From: Cliona cf. orientalis
Taxonomy: Eukaryota > Porifera > Demospongiae > Clionaida > Clionaidae
Reading direction: 5' to 3'
DNA: 64,000 bases
Assembly (NCBI GenBank): GCA_963930775.1
Contig: OZ005698.1
Span: 1,302,001-1,366,000 of the forward strand
Below are positions 17,619 to 28,540 of this stretch, piece after piece. Position 1 is the stretch's first letter. Each line of letters opens with the position of its first letter. Both the position numbers and the translations under genes were made by a program. The notes below the pieces were generated by a model. The model was not told the origin of the DNA. It saw only the letters and a program-made list of their open reading frames with translations, and made no database searches.

Positions 17619-20600
17619 ATGCCAAGAATAGGGAATGCTCTATCCAGTTTAACACTGGGTAAGTTTCTATAGATTGTATAACTATAATGCCAATGATGCA
17701 TGCTGGTGTGATGATTGTGTATAGATTTAATAGCTTGCAACAATAATGATAACAATAATAATTATTAATCTTACTTTGATGACTAATTATATTTATTGTT
17801 GCTTATGGATACGGAATTAACCTGCATGAACAGTGAAATTCACTTTCATGCATTAATTTATACCACCCCCAGCTGTCATAGTCTGCTGTTGTATTCTCCC
17901 TTACCTCGCTCTGTCTGCCAAAGAGAATGTAAGAGCTGAAAGAAGGATGGGACCTGGTCGACCAGGAGACCGCACCCCAAAGAATCCTCCAAAGGGAACC
18001 AGAGAAACATGTAAAAAGTTGTGAATTATTTTGTATAGATTATTAGATTTGTAAAATCTTGACTTAATTGAAGGCCTACAGAATAATATTATCTCACTCC
18101 CCCCCCCCCCTTTATCAAAACAAATATCCTAAGTAGGGTATTAATATCAGATTTATACAGCATTTCATTTACCATTAATAATAATGGCATTATCTGATCT
18201 ATCCATCCAGCTCCACCAGTTTCAGTGAACTTTACAACAAGCTGTCGCCTCCAGCAAGAAGAATATCGGCACATCACATGTACTGAAGATGGAAACTTTA
18301 CTGACATCCAATGCAAGGGGAGGACATGTTATTGTGTGGACACAGAGACAGGAGAGAGGTTGAATTCTCGTGGCTTTTCCGAGAGAGAAAAGCTAGATAA
18401 AAACTGCAGTGCTGGTAAGACCTAACAAGACAGCTATAGGGCATGTTCAGCAGCATGAAATTACTTGATTAATGTGGGGGCTATATTGATCCACCTTAGT
18501 GGACGTCCTATATAGGCCTCAAGCCTGAATTAAGTACCCCACTTTCCCTTATCCCTTATCCCTATAAATCTCATAATCACAGAAAAGTAAACTACAGTGT
18601 AACATTGTCTGCACATCCAGTGTGTGTGAATTTTTTCCCTTTTTTTCAGAATTCAAGTGCCCCAGCCTAGTAGGCTGCACCAAGGTGTGTGACAGCGGCC
18701 TTCGCTTGGACGAAGATGACTGTGCCACTTGTCGCTGTGCCCCACGTCCCCCTTCCGTACGCTGCAGTACCGTCACCATGCTGATCAAGGACGAAGGTTG
18801 CCACTGTGGATGTGTAATGACTGGGGGAGATGCCACACCAAGGGGTGGGCCACGCACTAGGATGCGGGCTATGTGCCCTTCCTGTGACGAGAGCTGTAAT
18901 ATGAATCCACCAGGTATTGTATCCCATTATGCAGCTTGCCTATAATCTTATCCTCATGCAAGCTGCCTATTCCTTGCTTTTCAATGTTACAGTTGCTTAT
19001 TGATCAAAAAGCACTTTTTACGTAGCATGAATGAGCTAGATTACCATTGAGATCTGCATATCATAGGTTCAAGTACTAGTGTGATGAAAATCTTGCATAG
19101 ACTCACAACTATTCATCACTGGGAGAGTATATTATGTGTCCAAGTGGCTGTTTTGTTCGCTGACTGTTCATGCATTAACCACGTGACGTGTACTAGCAAG
19201 TGAACAGCTTGTAGCTTCAATTGTCTGCAATAACTTAGGCTGATGTTACAATTCATAGCTAAAATGCCTGAACAACTGCTGTGTGTGAGAATTCCATTTT
19301 CCCTGTACATCATTTACGTGACAGCGTGAGTACAAACTAGCAATTTTCTAGCCTCGTTTGCAGGTCCATTCCTAACTATTAGATACATGGCAAAAATTTA
19401 ATGATATTATTGCCTGAAAAGCCCTGGCCCTGGGAATGTGCCTTGGGATGAGGCTAGCAATTTCATTCCAATCCTAATAGCTACATGATGTATGCTCCTT
19501 TAGACAATGTGGAAGGCTGTGCTGTTACCAACCCAGAACAGTGTCCTGAGGGCACCACTCTGCAGTCCGTTGGCCGCAGTGGAAATCCTATGTGCGTCAC
19601 AGGTAAAAATTTTTATAAAAAAATGCCATTTCATAATAATAATAATTGAAGGATCGAGAACCAGAGTGGCCTAACCCCAAATTGAATGCAGGAAATTGTC
19701 TAAAAAGCTCTAAAAACCAAACACCCTACTCTACCAAATCACTCAACTTTTCGAAAGTGTTGCTCACGAAATGCAATTTAATCATGTTTTCAATATTAGG
19801 GGGGCTAACTCAACATTTGTGAGTTAGGCCACTCTGGTTTTGAACCCTTTAATTGGAAGATTGACTAGGATTTTGGAATGCTTCTTTTTCTTATTGGTCA
19901 GATCTTGACGATGCAAGTGACTGTGATCCAGCTGTGGATGAGGAGGATGGACCAGGTCCAAGACCAAAGGGAGCTGACAGACGGAAGAGAGCTAGAGATC
20001 TTAGGACTGCCATGACCCCCTGTAGGAAGGGCTTTGTCTGCCGGCAGGTTGGATTCATGGACTACCAGTGCTTTGCAGAAAATTCAGAGTGTAAGTTATC
20101 AAAATTAAGGTACACAACCTTGCAGCAGTTAGTGTGGAGCTCTTTATTTTTCCAAACATAGTAGCTACCTAAAGTGCTGCTTTATTCTTGTGATCATAAG
20201 CGGTGTACACCCGTAGTACAGTAGTGTAGCTAATGCTTAACCTTGGTATCTAGCTAACTGCTATGTTCTAAGCAGTCTGTAGATTGCTATAGCTTTCTAG
20301 TGACTGAACTTGTATTTCGCTTGTCTCTATTCACTGCAGCTCCCTGTGCTATGGCACGTGCAAACGACCCCGACATTAAATGTGAACCGAACGGCAACTT
20401 TAGGCCACTTCAGTGTCATCCAGTGGTGGAATCACCCAATGCAGACAACAGCACCAATATCTCTAGCACTAGTGAGGAGATGACACGATCGAGAAGAACC
20501 AGGACTAGGACGACGTCAAGCCGCGGACAACAGAACTGTCGATGTGTGGAACCGGTGAATGGCACTACAATTGAGGGCAGTGAGCTACTGCTGGGAGTGA

Positions 20601-23600
20601 GGGACAAGAAACCAAACTGTGATGATGGTACGCATGTAGCTAGCTAGCTAGCAGCTAATCCTTCAACAGTAAAATGAAGCTGGACAATAATTGTATAGAG
20701 CATGCTGGTACTCTGGGTGTATAGTCATGTGAAGCTGTAGGCCCACCTACTCAAAAAGGTGTAAAAGAGGGAATAAGCACAACTAAAGCATGCCTATGAT
20801 ATGATGTACTCTTGCATTTATTCTTGCTCGACCTTCTGTGTGACTATCTCCTCACTGTCTTTGTATGTAGTGTACCAAGATTGTGAAGTGCCAGCCGTCC
20901 ACCAGCATCGCGGACCAAGGAAGCGCAGGTACAGAGTCCGCCATGGAGAGGACTACTTTGACACGGCCAACTGCCGCACGTGCCAGTGCACTAATGGAGA
21001 TCTCACCTCATTCTGCACGTATGTTAGTGTGATTATGACTGCATGATAGAATCATTACTAAAATTTAATAATAATCTCCACGCCTGAGGACAAGGGCAGT
21101 TTACATCGCCATAAATCCCTGGCCCCGTGCTATAACTATAACATATACCTCTAATAGCGGAGGAAAATAATATTATAACCATAGCTCATATATACACACC
21201 CTCTCCTTCTATGGCACATGCTAGAGTGGGATATATTATCCTCATACCAGGCTCTCCCGTGCAAAAAATTCTATTTTTCGTGAGGGAGAGCCTGGCATGA
21301 GGCTAGGGATATATCCTGAGATAGAGTGTGGTATCTTTATAGACCAATGGCCAACTGCTCTGTGCTCCTTCCTGACAACACTGCCGACAATTGTACACTG
21401 GAGGACGGAGAGGTGCTTCTTCACTCAGAGACAAGGCAAGTTGGCTGTGATATCTGTGGATGCAAAGATGGGAGGCTTAGGTGTACTCACCAGAAAGATT
21501 GTGAAGTAAGTAAGAACATTTTTACGCCCATGGTAATTCATGTCTCTCTCTCTCTCTCTTTCATACACAAACCATGCAGGACAAAGAAGACAATACAACA
21601 ATGCCCGATCCCTGTGACATGTGTCGGGATGAGCCCACCAGTCCAGTCTGTGGGCCTGATGGTCGGAACCACCTCTCCAGGTGTACTGCAATCTACTGTG
21701 CTGGCATTCCAGCTGTTGAGCTCAAAGATGGGCCATGTCAGAGTCAAGTAAGCTGAATGATTTATTTGCTAGCTAAAGTATATAGTTCTTTCTTATGTTA
21801 AAAAGGAGAACTTTTAATTAGCAAATAATAATCCTCTTTTTAGCAATACTGATTGGCTTTAACAGTCAGTAGGTATATATACACATGTACGCATGTTTTC
21901 CTCCTGTGCACTGCAGGATGTATGCGATGAGTACCCCTGTGATGGGAACAAGGTTTGTGTCAGACGAGGAGCAGTGGCCTGCATGGCCATCAGCGGCTGC
22001 ACTCCTGATCAGCTAAGAACATGTGGTATAATAATAATATAAGCATGTGACAATCTGAATAGTATTATGATATCTTTTATGACTGATTTTTTAAAACTGG
22101 CAGTCAATATCAGTGCCCTCAACTGTCCCATTGAGATCTCAAATACTACAAATTCCACAAGTGAGGAGAGTTTTGGGGAGAATGCTGTCTGCGGAAGCGA
22201 TAATGAGACATATTCCAGTCTCTGTCAGCTTGTTCAGACAACAACCAACGTTCATGTGGTACACACCGGTCCGTGTGAGGATCCTGAATGCCAAGGAGGA
22301 CAAGTGAGTATATCGAGTGAAATTGGAAATTTTAGCTTCGCTTTGTAGGATAGGGTGACCACTATTCAGCTTCACTACCATACCAACTTAAGTCCCTCTC
22401 TCTCTCTTTCTCTCTCTCTCTCTCCTTCCCTCTCCCAAGGTGTGTGGTAGTGATGGAGTCACTTACCCTAGCTCGTGTACCCTTGAGAGTCTGGCTACCA
22501 CTAGAGTGGACTACCCAGGTGCCTGCGAGAGCGGTACTTCAGCGGAGGACATATGTATGTCGGTGGTTAATGGAGGACGCTGTGTAGTCAACTCTAACAA
22601 CTGTGCCCACGTTGTTTTCCCAGACGATGGATGCTGCCCAATATGTGGTGAGTGAAAGCTGTACACATGCAACTTAACTGAATAAGTCAATGAAGCAATG
22701 TGTGCTGATTTTCAGTTTTTCAGTCCTTAACTTATAAAATAGAACACTTACATGTATATGTAAGGTTAGGCACCTACATGTAAGTGGCTCTGACTTTTGC
22801 TGGGATTAGTTTTACCTGAGCAGGCAATGGAATGGTTGTCCCTTAATTGGGTTTGGAATTGGTAGTAGAAGATAAACGCTATTGAATTACAATGAATTGT
22901 GCTTTTACTTTTTTTTTTTTGTGCTCATGTGATATATTAGGTGGTTCAGTGTCAGTAGTTGTTGATCGTGTTGCCCTGAGTGACGTTGCCAGGAGCAACC
23001 CAGAGCTACAGACAATGGACGTCTTTGCTTTCAGAATGACCGAGGATAAGGTATTCGAGGGAGTGGAGGGGAAGTGTACGATCGAGGCGACACCAACCGA
23101 CACCAGTGACCTCCAACTGGCACTCACGGCCACCAATGATAGGCACTCGGGATTTTGCTTACAAAAGAGTAAAGTAAGTTATACTCTCTCTCTCTCTCTC
23201 AGCTGAGGATAAAAAAAACTAGCTTGGTAGCTGTGGAGATAGTTAGTAGTGCCAATTACATAGCACATTAGCACCATCCTTAGTCATACATGTACACCAA
23301 TGAATTTATTGAAAGATATGATGGAATTAAATTGTACCTTCACATTGTCATTTTATGCCCTTACTAAACTTTGATTTTCTTTTTTTCATAGGAAATAGCC
23401 GAGCGTGTGAATACAGGTAACCTTCCCCCAGACGGTTCATCCCAGCAGCAGCCTTCACAGCCAGCTGCCATAGTTCCCCTGCCTCAGGTCTATGAGTTTA
23501 CCATGGCAGCTGTCGCATCTCAGGAGGTGGTGGACTCCTCCACGACAACGGACGACACTAGGGGTGGATCGCCAGGACTGTTTCACACTACCTACTACTG

Positions 23601-23649
23601 CTCTGTTGCTCTTGTGTGCTTTATATCTGCTATAATGCACTTGGTATAG
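17619..23649 (+). CDS. RECK-like GPI-anchored protein with thyroglobulin, antistasin, VWC and Kazal domains
   Basis: Fifteen exons: 17619-17658, 17873-18010, 18211-18414, 18650-18913, 19504-19602, 19902-20090, 20340-20627, 20871-21018, 21343-21505, 21580-21747, 21917-22025, 22104-22303, 22440-22647, 22941-23173, 23392-23649. Total 2709 nt, 902 aa. Order: signal peptide (1-32); thyroglobulin type-1 (about 66-127, CYCVD core); antistasin-like (129-160); Cys-rich spacer; second thyroglobulin-like (312-407, CRCVE); one or two VWC-like modules (411-511, CRTCQC, CDICGC); Kazal modules at about 515-565, 604-660 and 668-705 (PVCGPDG, AVCGSDN, VCGSDG); a CCPICGG hinge with a conserved tail; hydrophobic C-terminus without a cytoplasmic tail, as for a GPI anchor. 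From the first Kazal on, it resembles RECK, a membrane-anchored metalloprotease inhibitor and WNT7 co-receptor. The N-terminal half differs from vertebrate RECK. Exon structure is solid; orthology is inferred. Confidence 0.8.
19659..19839. mobile_element. Short inverted-repeat element (MITE-like)
   Basis: AACCAGAGTGGCCTAAC at 19659-19675 is the exact reverse complement of 19823-19839, with weaker complementarity continuing outward (GGATCGAG versus TTTGAACCC). It lies in intron 5 of the RECK-like gene and has no coding content. Confidence 0.65.
21240..21306. repeat. Fold-back element with GAGGCTAG end
   Basis: CAGGCTCTCCCGTG at about 21249 is complementary to CGTGAGGGAGAGCCTG at about 21279, giving a hairpin ending CATGAGGCTAG. 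It lies in intron 8 of the RECK-like gene. Confidence 0.6.
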
Positions 23650-23986
23650 TCGAGTTACACAGACTTAAGTTTTTTGTTGTCATTTTCAGCCAACTAAAGA
23701 ATTTTTTAAATAGTGCTAATTATATTATTGTATTGCTCAATTGAGCCTGTATTATAGATACTAGGTCCTATGTATTGCTACATGCATACAATCATAATAT
23801 TATTATAACAATATTGTTTTCAGTATCATCTGGTGCAAATAGTTTGTTGAAGATGGTTTATAGCAATTGGGTCCTTCTATCACTAAAATCAATACAACTA
23901 AATGAATGTAAAGATGAAAATGTAGCAAAACTGTGAAATAGAAAAAGAAAAAAGGGGAAAGTTCAAAAATTGTCTCTATGAATGAT
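23650..23986. other. Convergent 3' flanks of the RECK-like gene and POLD4
   Basis: AT-rich spacer between two convergent genes. An inverted ATT-rich stretch lies near 23725-23825. No further gene seen. Confidence 0.4.
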
Positions 23987-25601
23987 TTATTTACTGTCTG
24001 TGCCATCTCCAAGCAAAGTATCTGCCCATAAACTATGGAAACAATACAAGGATCACACAATGTCATTATTGTGATACTATACATACTAGAGCTCTCTCGA
24101 ACATAAAACCCTCGGTGCGTTGCATAGTATTAGCTACATGCTTCAACAGTTGCATGCAGAAAAAGGGGTAGCTAAAGGGCTGGGGCCGAATTCGATACAC
24201 TGTGAATACATCAAGGTTGTTGCTGCTGTGAGCCATTATAAACCTTGAACAATACATCAGCCTCACCCCCAGCCCTCATGCAGTGGGTCCTTTATCCTTT
24301 TCTATGTGCAATATTGTATTGTCATCGCCTGCTTATGCAGCTAATGTCATGCAATGCACCGAGGAATAACACTGCTGTGTAAGTATAACATCCCTGTCTC
24401 GCCCCCACACTCATGGCAGTGCCTACATGCATCAAGTCAGCTTCCAGCCTCCAGGAGTCCTTGAGGACAATGACCATATGCAAGCAAATGACTGTCTTGC
24501 CGGCGGGAATATGAATTCGGTGGACTGGAATGGTGGGATGGAACAGTGGAGTGGACTACTGGAGTGGAGTACTGGACTGGATTACTGGAGTGCCTTATTG
24601 ACGCCCACGTCGGCTAGTCTGGATGCCAGCCCCTTCACAAGAAGAGAAAGGGGCTGGCACACAGACTAGTCATCAGCTTCATCCCGGATCCGTCGAAAGC
24701 TCCGCCAGCGAGCGAAGAAGGCGGCGGTGACTGAGCATCAACGATTATCCTACTGCGCATGCATGCACTGAGGATTAGAAATTTACCGTATATAGCGCAT
24801 GCATGACACAATATGTTCTATTTATACGTAGAGGCATACCAGCGAGCCTGGAAAAGCCAAGAAGCTTAGAATCAGCAAATGATGCCAAAACTGGTGAACA
24901 AAGCATTTTCGGCGAAATCCACACAAATCACGCGTTTGGAACGTCATAAGGAACCTTATAACACCGCAAATTGGACTCGCAAATGAGGTATGTAGCAGCT
25001 AGCGTGGTAACAGACAGACAGAATGACACACAGAACGACTACAGTAACCCTGCGGCGCATGCGCCGAGGGTTAAATATTATATATCTGGAGCTTACCCCT
25101 CTGTGTATCTGGGATCGCCACTGTGCTGCTCAATAATCCTTTTCACCAAAGGGTCAGGGTTCAATCCCAACAACCTTGCCCTCTCCCACCTCTCAAGACG
25201 AGTCAAACCTGCAGGGGTTAATTAATTATTATATCAGATGATGAGACTGAGTGCCATGATACAATACGACGACATAATATTATTATTAAAGTGATTTACT
25301 ACACTCAAGCTGAGCCTTGGCCACATTAATAATTTTGTCTACAAGCTTACCAATATTTGGTCCATAGTCATAGTTGAGATCAAAGCCTTTGAGCAATTTC
25401 AGATCATCATCATCACCTGGTCTTTGAGCTACAGTATTAAATGGAAATAGACTGGCTAAATTGATGCCATCTTCACAAGCTCCAGAAGCTTAAAAAGATA
25501 CCTGGTTGAGGTCTCACAGCAGGTTTGGCCTCTTGCTTGACTTTCTTAGGAGGAGGAGACCTTCTGATCTTCCTGAAATCGTAGTGATCCAAAGTAGCCA
25601 T
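23987..25601 (-). CDS. POLD4: DNA polymerase delta subunit 4 (p12)
   Basis: Minus-strand exons: 25601-25502, 25428-25351, 25208-25097, 24032-23987. Total 336 nt, 111 aa (human 107). p12 is the small stabilising subunit of DNA polymerase delta. Exon 2 reads DLKLLKGFDLNYDYGPNIG and exon 3 GLTRLERWERARLLGL then GDPRYTE, the p12 signature (FDL...YGP...G.TR..RW.RA...GL). The last exon follows a good TTTCCATAG acceptor and adds LWADTLLGDGTDSK, where vertebrates have a conserved LWH-type end, so it is the least certain part. Without that splice the frame stops at 25093 after YTEG. The start is the Met at 25601; an in-frame upstream Met at 25700 would add 33 residues. A repeat cluster of about 1 kb fills the last intron, its edge about 20 bp from the donor. 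Confidence 0.85.
24107..25077. repeat. Dispersed repeat cluster with GCGCATGCGCC palindromic ends
   Basis: The left edge reads AACCCTCGGTGCG (24107) and the right edge GCGCATGCGCCGAGGGTTA (25057-25076). Related termini occur inside, near 24353 (GCACCGAGG) and 24766 (GCATGCACTGAGGATTA), so several insertions may be nested. Shared blocks with 41.3-42.3 kb are AAGCCAAGAAGC, AAGCATTTTC, CGAAATCCACACAA, GGTATGTAGCAGCTAGCG and ACACAGAACGACTAC. A TGGAGTGGACTAC-type minisatellite sits at about 24520-24596. It lies within the last POLD4 intron. Confidence 0.7.
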
Positions 25602-25826
25602 TGGTAAAAAAACTGATGTGAGCAAGTTGAAGCACGCACGATCGAGATAGTTTGCTGACTCAGCAAATCGATCACGTGCAAGTGCATCCTTCGTTGTCAT
25701 GGTTTCTATTAATTAACCTGTAGATAAAGCGACGCCCACATGTATAGGTGCTAATTAATATTAATTTTGCCTACTCAGCTGTTTTTTTTTAGCTGGCGGC
25801 AAATCGAATTGGCAGCTGGCCATGCC

Positions 25827-28294
25827 ATGACCGCCGGCGCCGTAGAAGGAGCATCCAAGCTGCTGTCATCGGAGGGAAAATTACAGATGAAAGCATCGTC
25901 TTTGGCCGAGTCTACTGCAGGAGAGAGAGACGTCTTTAGGGAGATCCCACTCAGATATGCTGGCAAGTGTAGATCTGCTGTAGCACATACGTCAATATAA
26001 ATGTTGCAAATCATAAGAAATACATATAAATTGTATTTATGGAAATAGATGGCTGGAAAATATAATATTCATTTGCATATGCTAATGAGGAAATTATGAG
26101 GAAAATTCTAAATTAGGCAGTACTACCGTATCCGATCTAATTAACGCGCCATGAAAAAATAATTACGAGTGCTGGGTGGCGCGCCATTAGAGCCTGAAAA
26201 TTATCCTTCGCGACCAGGTGGCGCGCAAAATTTGTACACAAAAGCATAGGGACGCGTGGGTGGGCGCATTTAAATAGAGCGTGAAAATTGCACTTCAGGC
26301 CGAGGTGGCGCATCTATTAGAGAGGCGCGTTAATTAGATCAGATACGGTACATCTCAAAATTATTCACAAAATGTGTTTGGTACCCCATAGAGTAGTTCT
26401 ATTATTAGTACCGTATTTCTTCTAAAAATTCGGCCCTTCTAATTATTCGGCACCCTTTACCGAATGATTGAATATAGTCTCTAATTTTTCGGCAAAGGTC
26501 GTCATGCGTATATGCTATAAACGGGAATGGAATGCGCACGCAGACAAAACGTTGAATATTAACCTCTAAAAATTCGGCGAAGCTAAAGCAATATTATTAT
26601 TTTCATGCCGAATTTTTAGAAGAAATACGGTATCTTTGATTGCACATACAGGGTATGCTAATGAGGTTGGTGAGGCATTCCGTCACATGGTTCCCCTCCG
26701 TTGTGTCCACCTGAGCTATGCCATCTCTTCCGGTTACGTGATCTCTCACGCCATCGCTCAGGGGATCACCACGAGAAGAAACAAACTAAAAACAACTTCA
26801 AAAACAGCACACCAAATCGGCAGTGATATAAATAGCTATTCATTAATCAGTCACAATAATTTCCGTAGTTTATCACCCGCGACAGAACTTAGTAATCATT
26901 CTTTGGCATCAACAAAAAGTCTGTCTCCTACTGCAGCAGTGCTGGACACTCTATTATGGCAAGGTCTGGCGTCTGTGGCTATTCCCGGGCTCCTCATCAA
27001 CAGGCTGTGTGCAGGGAGTAGGCTGCTGTTGAACAGGTATGCCGTCAGGGTGCTGAGTCAGCAGGCTAGGAGGTGGGCGGTGACTGGCGTTGGGCTGGCC
27101 TCCATTCCAATGATCATACATCCCATTGACTGGTAAGCATATTAATTGTTATTATACATTATCGTAGCCATTTTCATGCTCATAATTTACCCACCGTAAT
27201 TAAGCCTCTTGTGTCATGGGGTCAAGTCACCTCCACTGATCTTCTGTAACGGACACACCACTAAAATCTTATGTATATTAATTTTATTACTTTCAGTAGC
27301 CTACTCAGTAAAAAGATGCTAGTAGATTTTTAATCAGGAATCTATTGCATGTACCTGGTTCCCTATGGAATTGAGGCAATGATAACATGCCACCGTGCTC
27401 TTCCACTATTGGAAAGTAGCTAGGTATAAAAAAAATCATGTAAAGAGTACATGTATAGGAAAGCATGTGTGTATGATCCATTTCATATCATCAAAGAAGT
27501 GCTGGTGTATAATTCCCCTCCTCTTTGTTTTTATAATATTATGTACAGCTCTTGTTGCACAAACCTTTAATATGAAAAAAGGCAGGGGACAACCTTGGTC
27601 TGGGGGACTGGGTCATATCAAGGGCTTATAGACCCCAAAGGGGGAGAGGGCATGTAACTGGCACCTGGCAAACTTCAAATGCATAGGCTAAAAATAGTAA
27701 ATCCACATTATCAGTCCATAGCACTAATGCAATCCAGACAGCAGCTGTTACTATAATTAGTTACAAACCACTGTCTGATTTGAACTTTGCTAGGTACACT
27801 ATTATGTATGGCAGTTACATGCCCTCTCCCCCTTTGGGGTCTATAAGCCCTTGGTCATATTGAATATAGTGCATTGTTTGAAGCAGAAATTTCAAAAACT
27901 GTCTTTAGCTTCATTCCGTTGAATAGGCTGTGCTATATAAATAAACTAACATCTATGATGCTCAGCTTAGTACTGTGTGTAGTATGACCGTTATATAATA
28001 ATGGATGTGTGTGAAAAGCATGGTTACAGGTACTAAGCTCATGCCCCAGCCCTTTCCATGTACATGGAAGGAAAAATACTTGTGTTAGTTGATATTTTCA
28101 TTTATGCTGCACTTCATAATAGTTACTGTACATGTACTGGTATTTGCAACCAAGAAATCATGATAATAGTACCAGTGTGAATGTTATTGATGTTATGCAT
28201 GCATTTTTCTCTGTTTTCCTATAGGGCTGTGGACAAATTCATGGATTCACTGATAAGACCTCACTATGCTGACCCCAGACATCATGACTCATAG
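25827..28294 (+). CDS. MTFP1: Mitochondrial fission process protein 1
   Basis: Exons 25827-25962, 26652-27132, 28225-28294; 687 nt, 228 aa (human about 166, the excess being a longer middle loop). MTFP1 (MTP18) is an inner-membrane protein needed for mitochondrial fission. Signature segments are RYAGYANEVGEAFRHMVP across the first junction, HLSYAISSGYVISHAI, the DTLLWQGLASVAIPG core, INRLCAGS, and SIPMIIHPIDWAVDKFMD. The residue 95-125 loop is Ser/Thr/Asn-rich and has no counterpart in vertebrates. Intron 1 starts GCAAGT, a GC-AG intron: a GT reading would break the conserved GYANE frame. A two-codon upstream ORF (ATGCCATGA, 25822) overlaps the start. The gene is divergent from POLD4, with about 225 bp between starts. 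Confidence 0.92.
26124..26350. mobile_element. TACCGTA-family MITE (M1)
   Basis: A 227-bp inverted-repeat element in MTFP1 intron 1. Left arm 26124-26150 starts TACCGTATCCGATC. Right arm 26324-26350 is its reverse complement with one mismatch, ending GATACGGTA. The inside has several GGCGCGCC-like words. No ORF. Confidence 0.8.
26409..26632. mobile_element. TACCGTA-family MITE (M2)
   Basis: A 224-bp inverted-repeat element in the same intron, 58 bp after M1. Arms of about 26 bp start TACCGTATTTCTTC and end GAAGAAATACGGTA. The interior repeats the word ATTCGGC. No ORF. Confidence 0.8.
27619..27853. mobile_element. Fold-back element with 42-bp perfect arms
   Basis: 27619-27660 (starting CAAGGGCTTATAGACC) is the reverse complement of 27812-27853. 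It sits in MTFP1 intron 2 with a non-coding centre of about 150 bp. Short matches to the arm also occur at 32979-32997 and 44453-44467, so this is a dispersed family. Confidence 0.75.
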
Positions 28295-28540
28295 TTCCAG
28301 AGCAAGTGCATGACATTATTGTGTGCATGCGGTTGCCCAATCAAATTATAATCATGTACCTTTAAGTGTCATGTGATCAATATTACATAATGCTGAAATC
28401 AGCACAACACTATCATACGACAGTACAGGGGACCAGCTAAAGAAAGAAGGAGAGGGAGTCTACCTGCGATTACGTCTATAAAGCAACGTCTCTCTCTCTC
28501 TGCCTTTATCAAACAGTAGTAGATTAACAATCCCAAGAAG

